From NCBI GenBank assembly GCA_035531755.1, contig DATKSK010000012.1, positions 1 to 46,034 of the forward strand: a stretch of 46,034 nt of DNA, read 5' to 3'. Position 1 is the stretch's first letter. Each line of letters opens with the position of its first letter. Position numbers and translations under genes: made by a program. A model generated the notes under the pieces. It was given only the letters and a program-made list of their open reading frames with translations. It did not search any database and was not told the DNA's origin. This document shows, in pieces, positions 30,418 to 39,384 of the stretch. Origin of the DNA: Acidimicrobiales bacterium (GTDB taxonomy: Bacteria; Actinomycetota; Acidimicrobiia; Acidimicrobiales; UBA8190).

Positions 30418-31619
30418 GACGCCGCCCGGAGGAGGTCGGGGCGGGCCATCACCCCCCGCAACGTGTCGACGAACCGCTGCGCGGTCCGCTCGAGCGCGAA
30501 CGCACCCAGCCGCTCGGCCCCGGCCGCCACCAGCCGGGCCCGCAGCTCGGCGTCGGCCACGGCGCGGTGCACCGCGGTCGCCACGACCGCCGGAGACTTC
30601 TCCGCCAGCACCAGGGCGGCGGGCCCGGCGGTGTCGCGCACGGCGCCGGCGTCGAAGGCCACGACGGGAACCCCGTGGTGCATGGCCTCCAGGAGGGGGA
30701 AGCAGAAGCCCTCGTGGTCGGACAGGCACACGAAGGCGTCTGCGGTGCGGTAATGGCCGACGAGCTCGTCGAGGCTCACCGAGCCCACCAGACGCACGGC
30801 GTCGGCCAACCCGAGCTCGTGTGCGTAGCCGCGCACCGCGGCGGCGTAGCTCGGGACCGGGTGGCCGCCGACAAGGGTCAGCGAGGCCGTCGGGTCGAAG
30901 CCGCGGCGGTAGGCGGCGAGGGCCTTCACGAGGTCGTGCGCCGCCTTGTGCGGCAGCAACTTGCCCACGAAGAGCCACGACGTCCCACCACTCCCCCGCA
31001 CCCGGTCCCCGCCGGCGTCGGCGTCGGCCCGGGGGCCGAACGCCCCGAGGTCCACGAACGGGGGCACCACCGACGTGGAGCGGTACCCCGCGGCGCGCAG
31101 GTCGCGCTCGTTGAAGGCCGACACGGCGATGGCATGGGTGACACGCGGGGCCAGGCGGTGCAGCTGCTGGCGCCCGGACTCGACGGCCCCGAGCCAGTCC
31201 GGGGCCCACTGCCAGAAGAAGCTCGCCGGGGTGAGGTTGTGGTAGTTCACCACGAGCGGCTCGCCTCGCTGCATCAGGCGCTCCGCTATGGCCGAGCCCA
31301 CGGCGAGCTGGTACACGAGGACCGTCCGGCCCGCGACGACGAAGTCGTCGAGCCGGTCGACGTGGTGGGCCTCGCCGGCCAGCGGCGCGTCGACGTGCTC
31401 GACGAACAGTTCCGACACGAAACCGGCGGCGCGCAGGGCGTCGCGGGCGGCGAGCGTGTGCGCCCCCGAGGCGTCGGCAACGTGCAGCGACGGCAGCAGC
31501 AGGTGCACGGCGACCCCTTCGGTGCCTGGGACGTTCCCGTGGGAAACGCCCGGAGCGGCGCCCGCGGGGGTCCCACCGCTGTCGCCGGCCGACGCCCGTG
31601 CCGGCCGCGCGCCCGTCAC
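30414..31619 (-). CDS. GT4-type glycosyltransferase (paralogue 3 of 4)
   Basis: The 401-residue protein has a Gly/Ala-rich lead of about 35 residues before VHLLLPSLHVADASGAHTLA. Paralogue blocks are VVNYHNLTPASFFWQWAPDW, SWLFVGKLLPHKAAHDLVKA, LVGGHPVPSYAAAVR and HEGFCFPLLEAMHHGVPVVA. The start is the GTG at 31619, which overlaps the upstream stop (GTGA); an internal start near the conserved core is possible, since the first 35 residues are compositionally unlike the fold. The predicted role is sugar transfer in the same pathway. Confidence 0.88.
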   Translation of the reverse strand: MTGARPARASAGDSGGTPAGAAPGVSHGNVPGTEGVAVHLLLPSLHVADASGAHTLAARDALRAAGFVSELFVEHVDAPLAGEAHHVDRLDDFVVAGRTVLVYQLAVGSAIAERLMQRGEPLVVNYHNLTPASFFWQWAPDWLGAVESGRQQLHRLAPRVTHAIAVSAFNERDLRAAGYRSTSVVPPFVDLGAFGPRADADAGGDRVRGSGGTSWLFVGKLLPHKAAHDLVKALAAYRRGFDPTASLTLVGGHPVPSYAAAVRGYAHELGLADAVRLVGSVSLDELVGHYRTADAFVCLSDHEGFCFPLLEAMHHGVPVVAFDAGAVRDTAGPAALVLAEKSPAVVATAVHRAVADAELRARLVAAGAERLGAFALERTAQRFVDTLRGVMARPDLLRAAS

Positions 31620-32785
31620 CGCGTCCCCCGCCCGGCGTCGGCCCCGGCGGCGGCCCCGGCGGCGGCCCCGGCACCGTTCTCGATGGCGGTCTCGATGGCG
31701 GTCTCGATGGCGGCCACCAGTCGGGCTTTGCCCACGGGAAGCGCGAAGGCCCGGGCCCGTCGTCTCCCCGCGTCGACGAGGGCGACGCGCAGCGCGTCGT
31801 CGGCCACCACGCGATGGACGGCGGCCGCCACGGTCATGGGTGCCTTGTCGGTGAGCACGATCCCCCCGTCGCCGACGGTCTCCCCCACCGCCGCGGTGTC
31901 GTAGGCGACCACCGGGAGGCCGAGGTGCATGGCCTCGACGAGGGGGACGCAAAAGCCTTCGTGGTCCGACGCGCACACGAAGACGTCGGCGGACCGGTAG
32001 TAGGCGGCCAGCGCTTCGTCGCTCACCGTCCCCACCATGCGCACGGCGTCGCCGAGGCCGAGGCGGGCGGCGAACCGCTCCAGCGCGCGCGGATAGTCGG
32101 TGCCGAGCGACGATCCCACGAGGTGCAGCCGCGCCCGGGGGTCGTAGAAGCGCCGGTAGCAGGCGAGCGCCTTGATCAGGTCGTGCTGCGCTTTGTGCGG
32201 CGACACCCGTCCCACGAACAACCAGTCGGCGCCGCCGTCGGCCCTCTCGGCCCGGTGCGCCCCCGGCACGGCGGCGTCGGCGGTGACCTCGAATGCGGCC
32301 AGGTCCACGAGAGGGGCGACCACAGCCGTGCGGGCACACCCGGCGGCGTGGAGCTCGGTCTCGCTGAAACGCGAGTGGGCGATCCCGAAGAACGACGCGG
32401 GGGCGACGGCGCCCAACTGCTCCAGCCCGAGCTCGAGCTCCTCGCGGATCCACGGCGCCCACCGGCGGACGAGAGCGGGCGGCGTGATGTTGTGGTAGTC
32501 GACGAGGAGGGGCTCGGGCCGGCGCAGCACGGCGTCGGCGACCGCACTCCCTGTCGAGTGATGGAACAGCAGCCACGAGTCGGGCCGCGGGCTGACGGGC
32601 AACTCCTCGAGCGGGCGCGCCTGGGCACGCACCTCAGGATGGGCGTCCCCCGCGTAGATGTCGGACCCGAACCCCGCGGCACGCAGGGCGTCGCGGGTGT
32701 GGAGCACGTGGGTGCCGATGGCGTCGCGTGCCGCCAGGATGTGCAGGACCTGGTCGATGCGCGCCGGGCGGGCGGGGCGGGTCAC
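31616..32785 (-). CDS. GT4-type glycosyltransferase (paralogue 2 of 4)
   Basis: The 389-residue enzyme begins RIDQVLHILAARDAIGTHVL. Blocks are LLVDYHNITPPALVRRWAPW, WLFVGRVSPHKAQHDLIKAL and HEGFCVPLVEAMHLGLPVVA. It is closest by eye to the next gene upstream (both read RIDQV, DAIG, KALACYRRF.DPRARLHLVGS). Its C-terminus is an Ala/Gly-rich repeat (IETAIETAIE, GAAAGAAAGADAG) encoded by short repeats. GTGA overlaps occur at both ends. Confidence 0.9.
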   Translation of the reverse strand: MTRPARPARIDQVLHILAARDAIGTHVLHTRDALRAAGFGSDIYAGDAHPEVRAQARPLEELPVSPRPDSWLLFHHSTGSAVADAVLRRPEPLLVDYHNITPPALVRRWAPWIREELELGLEQLGAVAPASFFGIAHSRFSETELHAAGCARTAVVAPLVDLAAFEVTADAAVPGAHRAERADGGADWLFVGRVSPHKAQHDLIKALACYRRFYDPRARLHLVGSSLGTDYPRALERFAARLGLGDAVRMVGTVSDEALAAYYRSADVFVCASDHEGFCVPLVEAMHLGLPVVAYDTAAVGETVGDGGIVLTDKAPMTVAAAVHRVVADDALRVALVDAGRRRARAFALPVGKARLVAAIETAIETAIENGAGAAAGAAAGADAGRGTR

Positions 32786-33888
32786 GACGATCCACCGCCG
32801 TACGCGCCGATGGCCTCGTCGATGGCCGCCGCCCACCGTTGACGGCTGCGGTCCAGCGAGAACTCGTGCGCCCGGGCCCGTCCGGCCTCCACGAGGCGTC
32901 CGCGCAGCGTCGCGTCCGACAGCACCCGGTGCACGGCGGTCGACAGGGCCATGGGGGACTTGTCGTCGAGCAGGAGCGCGGCGTCGGCCGCCGTCTCGGT
33001 CACCGCCGTGGCGGCCAGGGCCACCACCGGGACCCCCAGGTGCATGGCCTCGACCACGGGCACGCAGAATCCCTCGTGCTCGGAGGCGCACACGAAGACG
33101 TCGGCCGTGGCGTAATAGGCGGCGAGCGCCGGCTCCGGGACCGGGCCGGTGAGGTGCACCGCCGCCCCCAGCCCGAGCCCGGACGCGAACCGCCGCAGGG
33201 CGCGCGGGTAGTCGTCGCCCATCCAGGAGCCCACCAGGTGAAGCCGGGCACGGGGGTCATGGAAGCGCCGGTAGCAGGCCAGCGCCTTGATCAGGTCGTG
33301 CTGGGCCTTGCTCGGCGTCACCCGCCCGACGAACAACCAGTCGGCGCCGCCCTCGGCCCGTTCCTCGCGCCGGGCGGCCAGCGTGTCGCGGTCCGCGCCC
33401 GACTCGAGGGCGCGGGCGTCGAACATCGGGGGGACGACACGCGTCCGGGTGCATCCCCGGTCACGAAGCTCCGCCTCGTTGTAGATGGAGTCGGCGAAGG
33501 CGAAGAACGTGGCGCCGATCATGTCGTCGAGCTGCTTGCGGCCGCTGGCGGCCTCCTCCACCGCCCACGGCACCCACGGGCCGAACAGCTCGCCGGGCGT
33601 GATGTTGTGGTAGTCGAGCATGGTGGGCTCGGGGCGGCGCCGGATGAGGTCGGCGACCGGCGAGCCGCTCGACAGGTGATAGAGCCACCACGTGCCCGGG
33701 CGTGGACGCGCCGGGAGCTCCGTCAGCAGCCGGCACTGGGACCGCACGTCGGGGAAGGTGCCCTCGCACCAGATGTCGGATTCGAACCCCCTGGCGCGCA
33801 AGAGGTCGCGGACGTGGGTCATATGCACACCGATGGCGTCGCGCCCGCTGAACGACGGCACGACCTGGTCGATGCGCGTCGGCCTCAC
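32782..33888 (-). CDS. GT4-type glycosyltransferase (paralogue 1 of 4)
   Basis: The 368-residue enzyme begins RIDQVVPSFSGRDAIGVHMT. Acceptor-side block TMLDYHNITPGELFGPWVPW is followed by WLFVGRVTPSKAQHDLIKAL, LVGSWMGDDYPRALRR and HEGFCVPVVEAMHLGVPVVA with E-x7-E. It follows the methyltransferase gene with a GTGA overlap, and its own stop overlaps paralogue 2 in the same way. It is the most compact of the set, without the low-complexity ends of paralogues 2 and 3. Confidence 0.91.
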   Translation of the reverse strand: MRPTRIDQVVPSFSGRDAIGVHMTHVRDLLRARGFESDIWCEGTFPDVRSQCRLLTELPARPRPGTWWLYHLSSGSPVADLIRRRPEPTMLDYHNITPGELFGPWVPWAVEEAASGRKQLDDMIGATFFAFADSIYNEAELRDRGCTRTRVVPPMFDARALESGADRDTLAARREERAEGGADWLFVGRVTPSKAQHDLIKALACYRRFHDPRARLHLVGSWMGDDYPRALRRFASGLGLGAAVHLTGPVPEPALAAYYATADVFVCASEHEGFCVPVVEAMHLGVPVVALAATAVTETAADAALLLDDKSPMALSTAVHRVLSDATLRGRLVEAGRARAHEFSLDRSRQRWAAAIDEAIGAYGGGSS

Positions 33889-34937
33889 CGTGCGGCGTGG
33901 TCGGAGGCGGCGGGAGCCTCGCCCGCAGGTCCACCTCCGGGCACGTCGGACCGGCCCTTGGTCGCCAGAACGGCGAACCCGTCGGCGCCGACCGTCGCCT
34001 GCGCTCCCGAGAACCCCAGCTGCCCGACGAGGTGGACCCAGGTGTCGGGGTGCAGGGGACGACCCGGGGCCAGATCGGCGGCGACCGGGCCTGCGGTGCG
34101 CTCCCACGCTTCGGGCATGGTGCCGATCACCACCAGCGTGCCCCCCGGGGCGAGCTTCTCCTCGGCCAGCCGCAGCAGGCGCCGGCGCTCGGCCAGCGAC
34201 AAGCGGTCGACACAGGCCGACAGCACCAAGCCGGCGAGTACATCGTCGGCCACGGAGCCCAGGTGCCCCAGGACGTCGTCGCGCCGGACGTCCAGCCCCG
34301 CCAGGGCGGCGCGGTCCGCGGCGGCGCTGCCGGGGTCGACGCCGTACACATCGACACCTGCCCCCGCCAGGGAGGCCACGAGCGACCCGTCACCGCATTC
34401 GACGTGCAGCACCCGGCCCGCCGGCGAGGTGGCCGCGGTCAGCGCGGCGCGCACCGCGTCGGCGAAGGGCGCGGGGTCGGCGCCGGGGACGAGCACCTCC
34501 TCCTCGGGGAGGGGGGGCGGTGTGAGCGACCCCACGTCGCGCTCCACGTCGCTCAGGCGCTCGTCGAGCAGGTGCAGGACCCGCATGGCCGAGGCCGCGA
34601 AGTGGTTGAGCTGGGTGACGACGTAGTTGACGAACCAGGCCTCGGCCTGCCAGAGCGACCACTTGACGAAGCCCTTGGGCTCGCGTCGCGACCCGATCGG
34701 CACCTCGATGTCGAAGTAGGCGGAACGGTCCGCCAGCTTGAGCGCCTCGGTGAAGGCGTCGTCGGCGGTGCCGGTCGGGGTGAAGCGGGCGAACAGCTCG
34801 TCGAGGCGTCGTTCGAAGCTCGGCGGGAAGTCCCCCGCGGCACGCCGGCGGCGGACCTCGTCGTCGATCTCGCGCCGGACGCGGTCGAGGTATGCGCGCG
34901 TGGCATCGTCGCCGGCGGTGGTGTCGTCGGTGGTCAC
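33885..34937 (-). CDS. SAM-dependent methyltransferase of the polysaccharide operon
   Basis: The 350-residue protein has a charged helical N-terminus (about 1-60), a block with FVKWSLWQAEAWFVNYVVTQ then LNHFAASAMRVLHLLDER, and a C-terminal Rossmann domain with RVLHVECGDGSLVASLAGAG, VYGVDPGS and a C-terminal APGGTLVVIGTMPEAW. Motif I is ECGDG instead of the common D/ExGCGxG. Methylation can cap or modify glycans before export, which would suit its place between the Wzt-like ATPase and the glycosyltransferases. Start GTG with CGAGGAGACATC upstream; the gene lies 74 bp after the ATPase stop. Confidence 0.82.
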   Translation of the reverse strand: MTTDDTTAGDDATRAYLDRVRREIDDEVRRRRAAGDFPPSFERRLDELFARFTPTGTADDAFTEALKLADRSAYFDIEVPIGSRREPKGFVKWSLWQAEAWFVNYVVTQLNHFAASAMRVLHLLDERLSDVERDVGSLTPPPLPEEEVLVPGADPAPFADAVRAALTAATSPAGRVLHVECGDGSLVASLAGAGVDVYGVDPGSAAADRAALAGLDVRRDDVLGHLGSVADDVLAGLVLSACVDRLSLAERRRLLRLAEEKLAPGGTLVVIGTMPEAWERTAGPVAADLAPGRPLHPDTWVHLVGQLGFSGAQATVGADGFAVLATKGRSDVPGGGPAGEAPAASDHAAR

Positions 34938-35011
34938 GATGTCTCCTCGGGTGGGGGGGCTCTGGGCAGGGCGGGCCGGAGCCCCCGAGTGCCCTGGCCG
35001 GAGCCGACCCC

Positions 35012-36226
35012 TCAGCTCAGGCTGGCGGCCCGGACGTCGACCCGGAGCTCCAGGGCCACGGTCCCCCGCGACCTGCCGGGGTTCATGACCTCGAATCCCT
35101 CCTGCTCGCGCAGATCGTAGACGACCCCCCCACGACTCTTGATGGCAATGCCCACGTTGTAGGCGCCCCCGAGAAGCGGGACCCGATCGAAAGCGAGGTC
35201 GGCCCGGCCCCCGCCGGCCGGCAGGTCGATGTGCTGGCCGATGCCGTCGGTGTCGGACGCGAAGACGAGCTGGCCGTCCTTGTCGTGGATCTCGATCGAG
35301 AACACGACATCGTCGACGGGCTCGGACGCGTCGAATGCCACGTGCACCGTGAGCGGCTCGTCGGGGAGCAGATAGGGCCTGCTCCCCACACCGGGGTGCT
35401 CGACCTCCACGCCGGTGATCAGCACCGGCCGGTGGGCGGCCTCCGGAGGGGTGGCGCCCCCGAGGGCGCCGGTGTCCACCGAGCTGCCGGCGGCGAGCAG
35501 GTGGTCGTGGTACAGGTGGATGGCCTCGGCCGACGGCCCCATGCCGAGCATCTGGCCCGAGCTCAGCACGACGGCACGATCGCAGATCACGCGTACCAGG
35601 TCGGCGGAGTGGGTCACGAAGAGGATGGTCCGGCCCTCGTCCTGGAACTGCTTGATGCGGGCCAGGCACTTGCGCTGGAAATTCTCGTCCCCCACGGCCA
35701 GGACCTCGTCGACCACGAGGACGTCGGGCTCGACGTTGACCGCCACGGCGAAGCCCAGCCGCACGAACATCCCCGACGAGTAGAACTTGACCTGGTTGTC
35801 GATGAACTGCTCGAGCTCGGCGAACGCCACGATGTCCTCGAAGCGCTTGTCGACCTCCTTGGTGGAGAGGCCCAGGAGCGACGCGTTCAGGTAGATGTTG
35901 TCCCGGCCCGACAGCTCGGGCTGGAATCCGGCTCCGAGCTCCAACAGCGCCGCCAGCGAGCCGCGCACCACGACCTTCCCGTCGGTGGGCTGCAGGATCC
36001 CCGACACGCACTTGAGCAGGGTCGACTTCCCCGACCCGTTGCGCCCGAGCACGCCGACGGTCTCGCCCTCGGCGACCTGGAAGCTCAGGTCCCGCAGGGC
36101 CCAGAAGTCCTCGTGGGGGTTCTGGCCGGCATGGAGGAACCGCTCCTTGACCGACTGGTACTTCTCCCGGTACAGCCGGAAGCGCTTGGAGACGCCCACC
36201 ACGTCGACGGCCACCGGTGTGGACAT
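35012..36226 (-). CDS. Polysaccharide ABC exporter ATP-binding protein (Wzt/TagH-like)
   Basis: The 404-residue protein has an N-terminal ATPase (residues 1-240). Walker A is GRNGSGKSTLLKCVSGI near 63, followed by GSLAALLELGAGFQPELSGR, the polysaccharide-exporter signature, then SSGMFVRLGFAVA and Walker B VLVVDEVLAVGD. A beta-sandwich C-terminal domain (about 270-404, VEVEHPGVGSRPYLLPDEPL) resembles the Wzt domain that recognises the finished, often end-modified glycan. It energises export with the permease encoded 7 bp upstream. The methyltransferase encoded next may create the end group it reads; that is inference. Confidence 0.94.
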   Translation of the reverse strand: MSTPVAVDVVGVSKRFRLYREKYQSVKERFLHAGQNPHEDFWALRDLSFQVAEGETVGVLGRNGSGKSTLLKCVSGILQPTDGKVVVRGSLAALLELGAGFQPELSGRDNIYLNASLLGLSTKEVDKRFEDIVAFAELEQFIDNQVKFYSSGMFVRLGFAVAVNVEPDVLVVDEVLAVGDENFQRKCLARIKQFQDEGRTILFVTHSADLVRVICDRAVVLSSGQMLGMGPSAEAIHLYHDHLLAAGSSVDTGALGGATPPEAAHRPVLITGVEVEHPGVGSRPYLLPDEPLTVHVAFDASEPVDDVVFSIEIHDKDGQLVFASDTDGIGQHIDLPAGGGRADLAFDRVPLLGGAYNVGIAIKSRGGVVYDLREQEGFEVMNPGRSRGTVALELRVDVRAASLS

Positions 36227-36233
36227 CGGCCCC

Positions 36234-37298
36234 TCAGAGCTCCTCGGCGAAGTTACCCTCCAGGCGCCCGAAGACCACGAGAGCACCGAAGAGGAGGACA
36301 ACGGAGATCGCCAGCACTGCCAGATCGGCACCCACGTACCACAGCGTTCCGTAGCTGGCCAAGACGCCGTTCGGAACCGGGAGGTGCACCACCGTCCCCG
36401 ACGCGAGCTTCTGGGTGAGGGTCGTCGAGATGGGATGCAGGACGTTGTAGAAGACCCGCTGAAAGGTCATGACGACGGGCGTGACGGGATTGAGGAAGTA
36501 CACCCAGATGATGTGCTTCCTGACGAGCCCGTCGTGGACGCGTCCCGAGAACGGATAGATCCCGGGGACGGCCCAGAACCACGCCATGAGGGCCACCTCG
36601 ACCAGGTGCTGGGTGTCGCGCAGGTAGACGTTGACAGCCGACAGGAAGACGGCCAGGGCGGCGGCAAAGGCGAGGACGGCGGCCAGCGCCGGGATGATCA
36701 GCCAGATGGCGCTCCAGTCGGGCCGGTGCCAGAACGCCACCATGAACACGAGGAGCACGATGGACTGGAACAGGAAGAACATGAACGCCGAACCCACCGA
36801 CGACAACGCCAGGATCTCGCGGGGGAAGGCGACCTTCTTCACGATGCCGCCGTTGGCCACGACGCTGCTCGTCCCGGTGAGCACCGCCGTCTGGAAGAGG
36901 TTCCACACCAGCATGGCCGAGAACATGTAGATGACGAAGTTCGGGATGCCGTTGGGCAGGAAGAAGGTGAACAGGACGTAGAAGACGGCCAGCGTCAGTG
37001 CCGGGTTGAGCATCGACCACATGAACCCGAGGACCGAGTTCTTGTACTTGACCTTGATCTCCTTGCGGACGAGGAAGACGAACAGCTCCCGCGATCGCCA
37101 CAGCTCCGGGATCCTCTTCCACACGCTCACCCGGGCGGCCACGATGCGCGTGGGCTTGGCGCCCCGGGCCGCGGCCCGGGCGGCGCGGGCCGCCAGTTCC
37201 CGCTCGTGCTCGCCGAGCAGGAGCGGCTGCTGCTCGCCGGGCTCGCCGGCCTCGGCGGGGCGCGGCACGGGCCCGGTCTCCGACTGGACGTCGGTCAT
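36234..37298 (-). CDS. Polysaccharide ABC exporter permease (Wzm/TagG-like)
   Basis: The 354-residue ABC-2 permease has a charged N-terminal tail (about 50 residues), an amphipathic segment with RELFVFLVRKEIKVKYKNSV and LGFMWSMLNPALTLAVFYVL typical of Wzm/TagG, and about six membrane helices to residue 350. VNVYLRDTQHLVEVALMAWF and PVTPVVMTFQRVFYN are further family marks. Together with the ATPase 7 bp downstream it translocates an undecaprenyl-linked glycan across the membrane. In a Gram-positive it would supply wall polysaccharide rather than O-antigen. It is probably the first gene of the operon. Confidence 0.94.
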   Translation of the reverse strand: MTDVQSETGPVPRPAEAGEPGEQQPLLLGEHERELAARAARAAARGAKPTRIVAARVSVWKRIPELWRSRELFVFLVRKEIKVKYKNSVLGFMWSMLNPALTLAVFYVLFTFFLPNGIPNFVIYMFSAMLVWNLFQTAVLTGTSSVVANGGIVKKVAFPREILALSSVGSAFMFFLFQSIVLLVFMVAFWHRPDWSAIWLIIPALAAVLAFAAALAVFLSAVNVYLRDTQHLVEVALMAWFWAVPGIYPFSGRVHDGLVRKHIIWVYFLNPVTPVVMTFQRVFYNVLHPISTTLTQKLASGTVVHLPVPNGVLASYGTLWYVGADLAVLAISVVLLFGALVVFGRLEGNFAEEL

Positions 37299-37388
37299 CG
37301 GGTGTCTCCGAAGGCGCGAGCGGTCACGGCCTCACCCCCGACGGGTGGTCGGTCATGGTGGCGCCAGCCCGCCCTCGGCTCCGCGTGC

Positions 37389-38033
37389 TCAGTGCTGGGT
37401 GGCGGGGTGCGGAGAGGAGTGCTCGATGACGCGGTCGATGAAGCCGTAGTCCTTCCCCTCCTCGGCGGTGAACCACCGGTCACGGTCGGAGTCGGCCTCG
37501 ATGCGCTCGAGCGGCTGGCCGGTGTGGAAGGCGATGCGCTCGGCCATCATGCGCTTGAGGTAGACGATCTGCTCGGCCTGGATGGCGATGTCGGCCGCCT
37601 GGCCCTGCATCTGCCCCGACGGCTGGTGCATCAGGATCCGGCTGTGGGGAAGGGCGAAGCGCTTGCCCGGCTCCCCCGCGCACAGCAGGAACTGTCCCAT
37701 CGAGGCCGCCAGGCCGACGCAGATGGTGCTGACGTCGCAGCTCACGTACTGCATCGTGTCGTAGATGGCCAGGCCGTCGGTCACCGACCCGCCCGGCGAG
37801 TTGATGTACAGCGCGATCTCCCTCTCGGAGTTCTCGGCCGCCAGGAGCAGGAGCTGGGCGCAGACCTGGTTGGCCACCGTCTCGTCGATGGCGCTGCCCA
37901 GGAAGATGATCCGCTCCTTGAGCAGCCGCTGGAACACGTCGGCCGAGGCCAGGTCGGGCAGGTTGCCCGATCGCATCGACGGAGGCGGGCCCGCGGTCAG
38001 CGCCGGCCCGGGGGGCGATGGATGTGATGCCAT
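37389..38033 (-). CDS. clpP: ATP-dependent Clp protease proteolytic subunit
   Basis: The 214-residue serine protease subunit forms the 14-mer chamber used with ClpX or ClpC. The catalytic Ser is in [16 protein letters not shown], the His in [14 protein letters not shown] and the Asp in [13 protein letters not shown]. The handle [20 protein letters not shown] is normal. The first 20-odd residues resemble a propeptide; starting at the Met before RSGNLPDL is possible. Neither tig nor clpX is next to it here. It is divergent from the tRNA-Leu gene and lies 90 bp before the Wzm-like gene on the same strand. Confidence 0.96.
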   Translation of the reverse strand: MASHPSPPGPALTAGPPPSMRSGNLPDLASADVFQRLLKERIIFLGSAIDETVANQVCAQLLLLAAENSEREIALYINSPGGSVTDGLAIYDTMQYVSCDVSTICVGLAASMGQFLLCAGEPGKRFALPHSRILMHQPSGQMQGQAADIAIQAEQIVYLKRMMAERIAFHTGQPLERIEADSDRDRWFTAEEGKDYGFIDRVIEHSSPHPATQH

Positions 38034-38151
38034 GAGCACGAGGCTACCCGGGAAGTCGGCCCCGGTCGGGCACGGTGCGGCGCGACCCGATTCGGCCCAA
38101 TTAGGCTCGGACCTGCCTGACGTGGCCGTCGCCGCGGCGCGGCGGGCACGT

Positions 38152-38233
38152 GCGGGCGTGGCGGAACTGGTAGACGCGCGGGGTTTAGGTCCCCGTCCCT
38201 TCGGGGGTGGAGGTTCGAGTCCTCTCGCCCGCA
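38152..38233 (+). tRNA. tRNA-Leu (UAG anticodon)
   Basis: The 82-nt gene has a 7-bp acceptor stem GCGGGCG/CGCCCGC, D-loop AACTGGTAGA, a 5-bp anticodon stem CGGGG/CCCCG around loop TTTAGGT (anticodon TAG), a short class-II variable arm CCC-TTC-GGG, T-loop TTCGAGT and discriminator A. The CCA is not encoded, unlike the tRNA-Gly here. Confidence 0.96.
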
Positions 38234-38504
38234 CTGGTTTTGGACCGCTCGCCCGCGTTCGTTCGGAATCCACAACGTTCGATCTGGTCAGCCACCCTTT
38301 TCGTCGCCCGGCCGGGTGCAGGAGAGAGATCCTCGGTCGAGCCGGACGATCATCCGCACGACCAGCTGGCCGCTCCCTGGCCCCTGAGCCCGACGCCGGT
38401 CCTCCCGATCGGTCCGCCAGGTGAAGGCGGCCCGCACGTAGATTGACGCCGAGGTCGTCCAGGCCGAGTCCTCGGGCGACCGGGGCAGGATCGGAGGCTG
38501 CCGG

Positions 38505-39293
38505 GTGCCGAGTGCGTGGGTTCTCGTCGTCGGCATGCACCGGAGCGGTACATCGGCGACCGCCGGGGTTCTCCACGGGCTCGGGCTGTCGCTCCCCGCG
38601 GATCCGATGACCGAGCGTGAGGACAATCCTGAGCACCACGAGAGTGTCTCTCTCACCGACGTGAACGACGGCATCCTGGGGTTGCTCGGGGGGACGTGGG
38701 ACATCCCGCCGGCACTGCCGCCGGGATGGGAGAAGGGGACCGATCGGGTCGCCATCATGCAACTCGCGGCACGGGTGGCCGCCGCCGCCTTCCCGCGGCC
38801 GGAGGTGGCGATATGGAAGGACCCGCGCAATTCCCTCCTGTTGCCCTTTTGGGCGCAGGTGCTCAACCCGATCGTCGGCATCGTCCTACCGTGGCGAGAG
38901 CCGCTGGCCGTCGCCCGCTCCCTGGAGACCAGGGACAGGATGCCCGTCGATCAGGGTCTCGCTCTCTGGCATCGATACAACGAGGCCGCCCTGCGCAACA
39001 GCCGGTCATACGACGTCCTGGGCGTCAACTACGACGATTTGCTGCGGGACCCCAAGTCGACGACGACCCGGGCAGCCGCCTGGCTCCAGAAGGTGCTTCC
39101 CGGGTACGTCCTCGACGCGGCCCGCGTCGCCGACGCCGCGGACACGGTTTCGGCCCGCCTGCGCCACGAGCACGGCGACGGGCAACCCGTCCCGACCGAA
39201 TACGAGGACCTCATGACCCGCCTGACCGCCTTGTCAGGCCGCCATCCTCTCGTGGACGCAGGGGCCGGCCCGGGGCAGTCGCAGGCCCTGTGA
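38505..39293 (+). CDS. Sulfotransferase-family protein
   Basis: The 262-residue protein has the PAPS 5'-phosphosulfate loop [20 protein letters not shown] near residue 8 and a 3'-phosphate region plausibly around [18 protein letters not shown] near 130, then [15 protein letters not shown]. These are features of Sulfotransfer_3-like enzymes that sulfate glycans, lipids or small molecules. The start GTG was taken because the core begins almost at once. Its position close to the glycan-export operon (opposite strand, beyond clpP) makes glycan sulfation an appealing but unproven role. Confidence 0.82.
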   Translation: MPSAWVLVVGMHRSGTSATAGVLHGLGLSLPADPMTEREDNPEHHESVSLTDVNDGILGLLGGTWDIPPALPPGWEKGTDRVAIMQLAARVAAAAFPRPEVAIWKDPRNSLLLPFWAQVLNPIVGIVLPWREPLAVARSLETRDRMPVDQGLALWHRYNEAALRNSRSYDVLGVNYDDLLRDPKSTTTRAAAWLQKVLPGYVLDAARVADAADTVSARLRHEHGDGQPVPTEYEDLMTRLTALSGRHPLVDAGAGPGQSQAL

Positions 39294-39384
39294 CCGGCCA
39301 CGACCCGGCCGCCCACTCCTCCGGCTAGCAGGCACCTGTGGGCCACGGGTGGAGGGGGTGGACGGCTCGAGCCCTGCTCCCCGT

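Noticed and set aside
28046-34937. Plus-strand frames of 300-630 codons opposite the glycosyltransferases
   Set aside because: They are shadows with no domain; the minus-strand genes have full GT4 motifs and GTGA overlaps.
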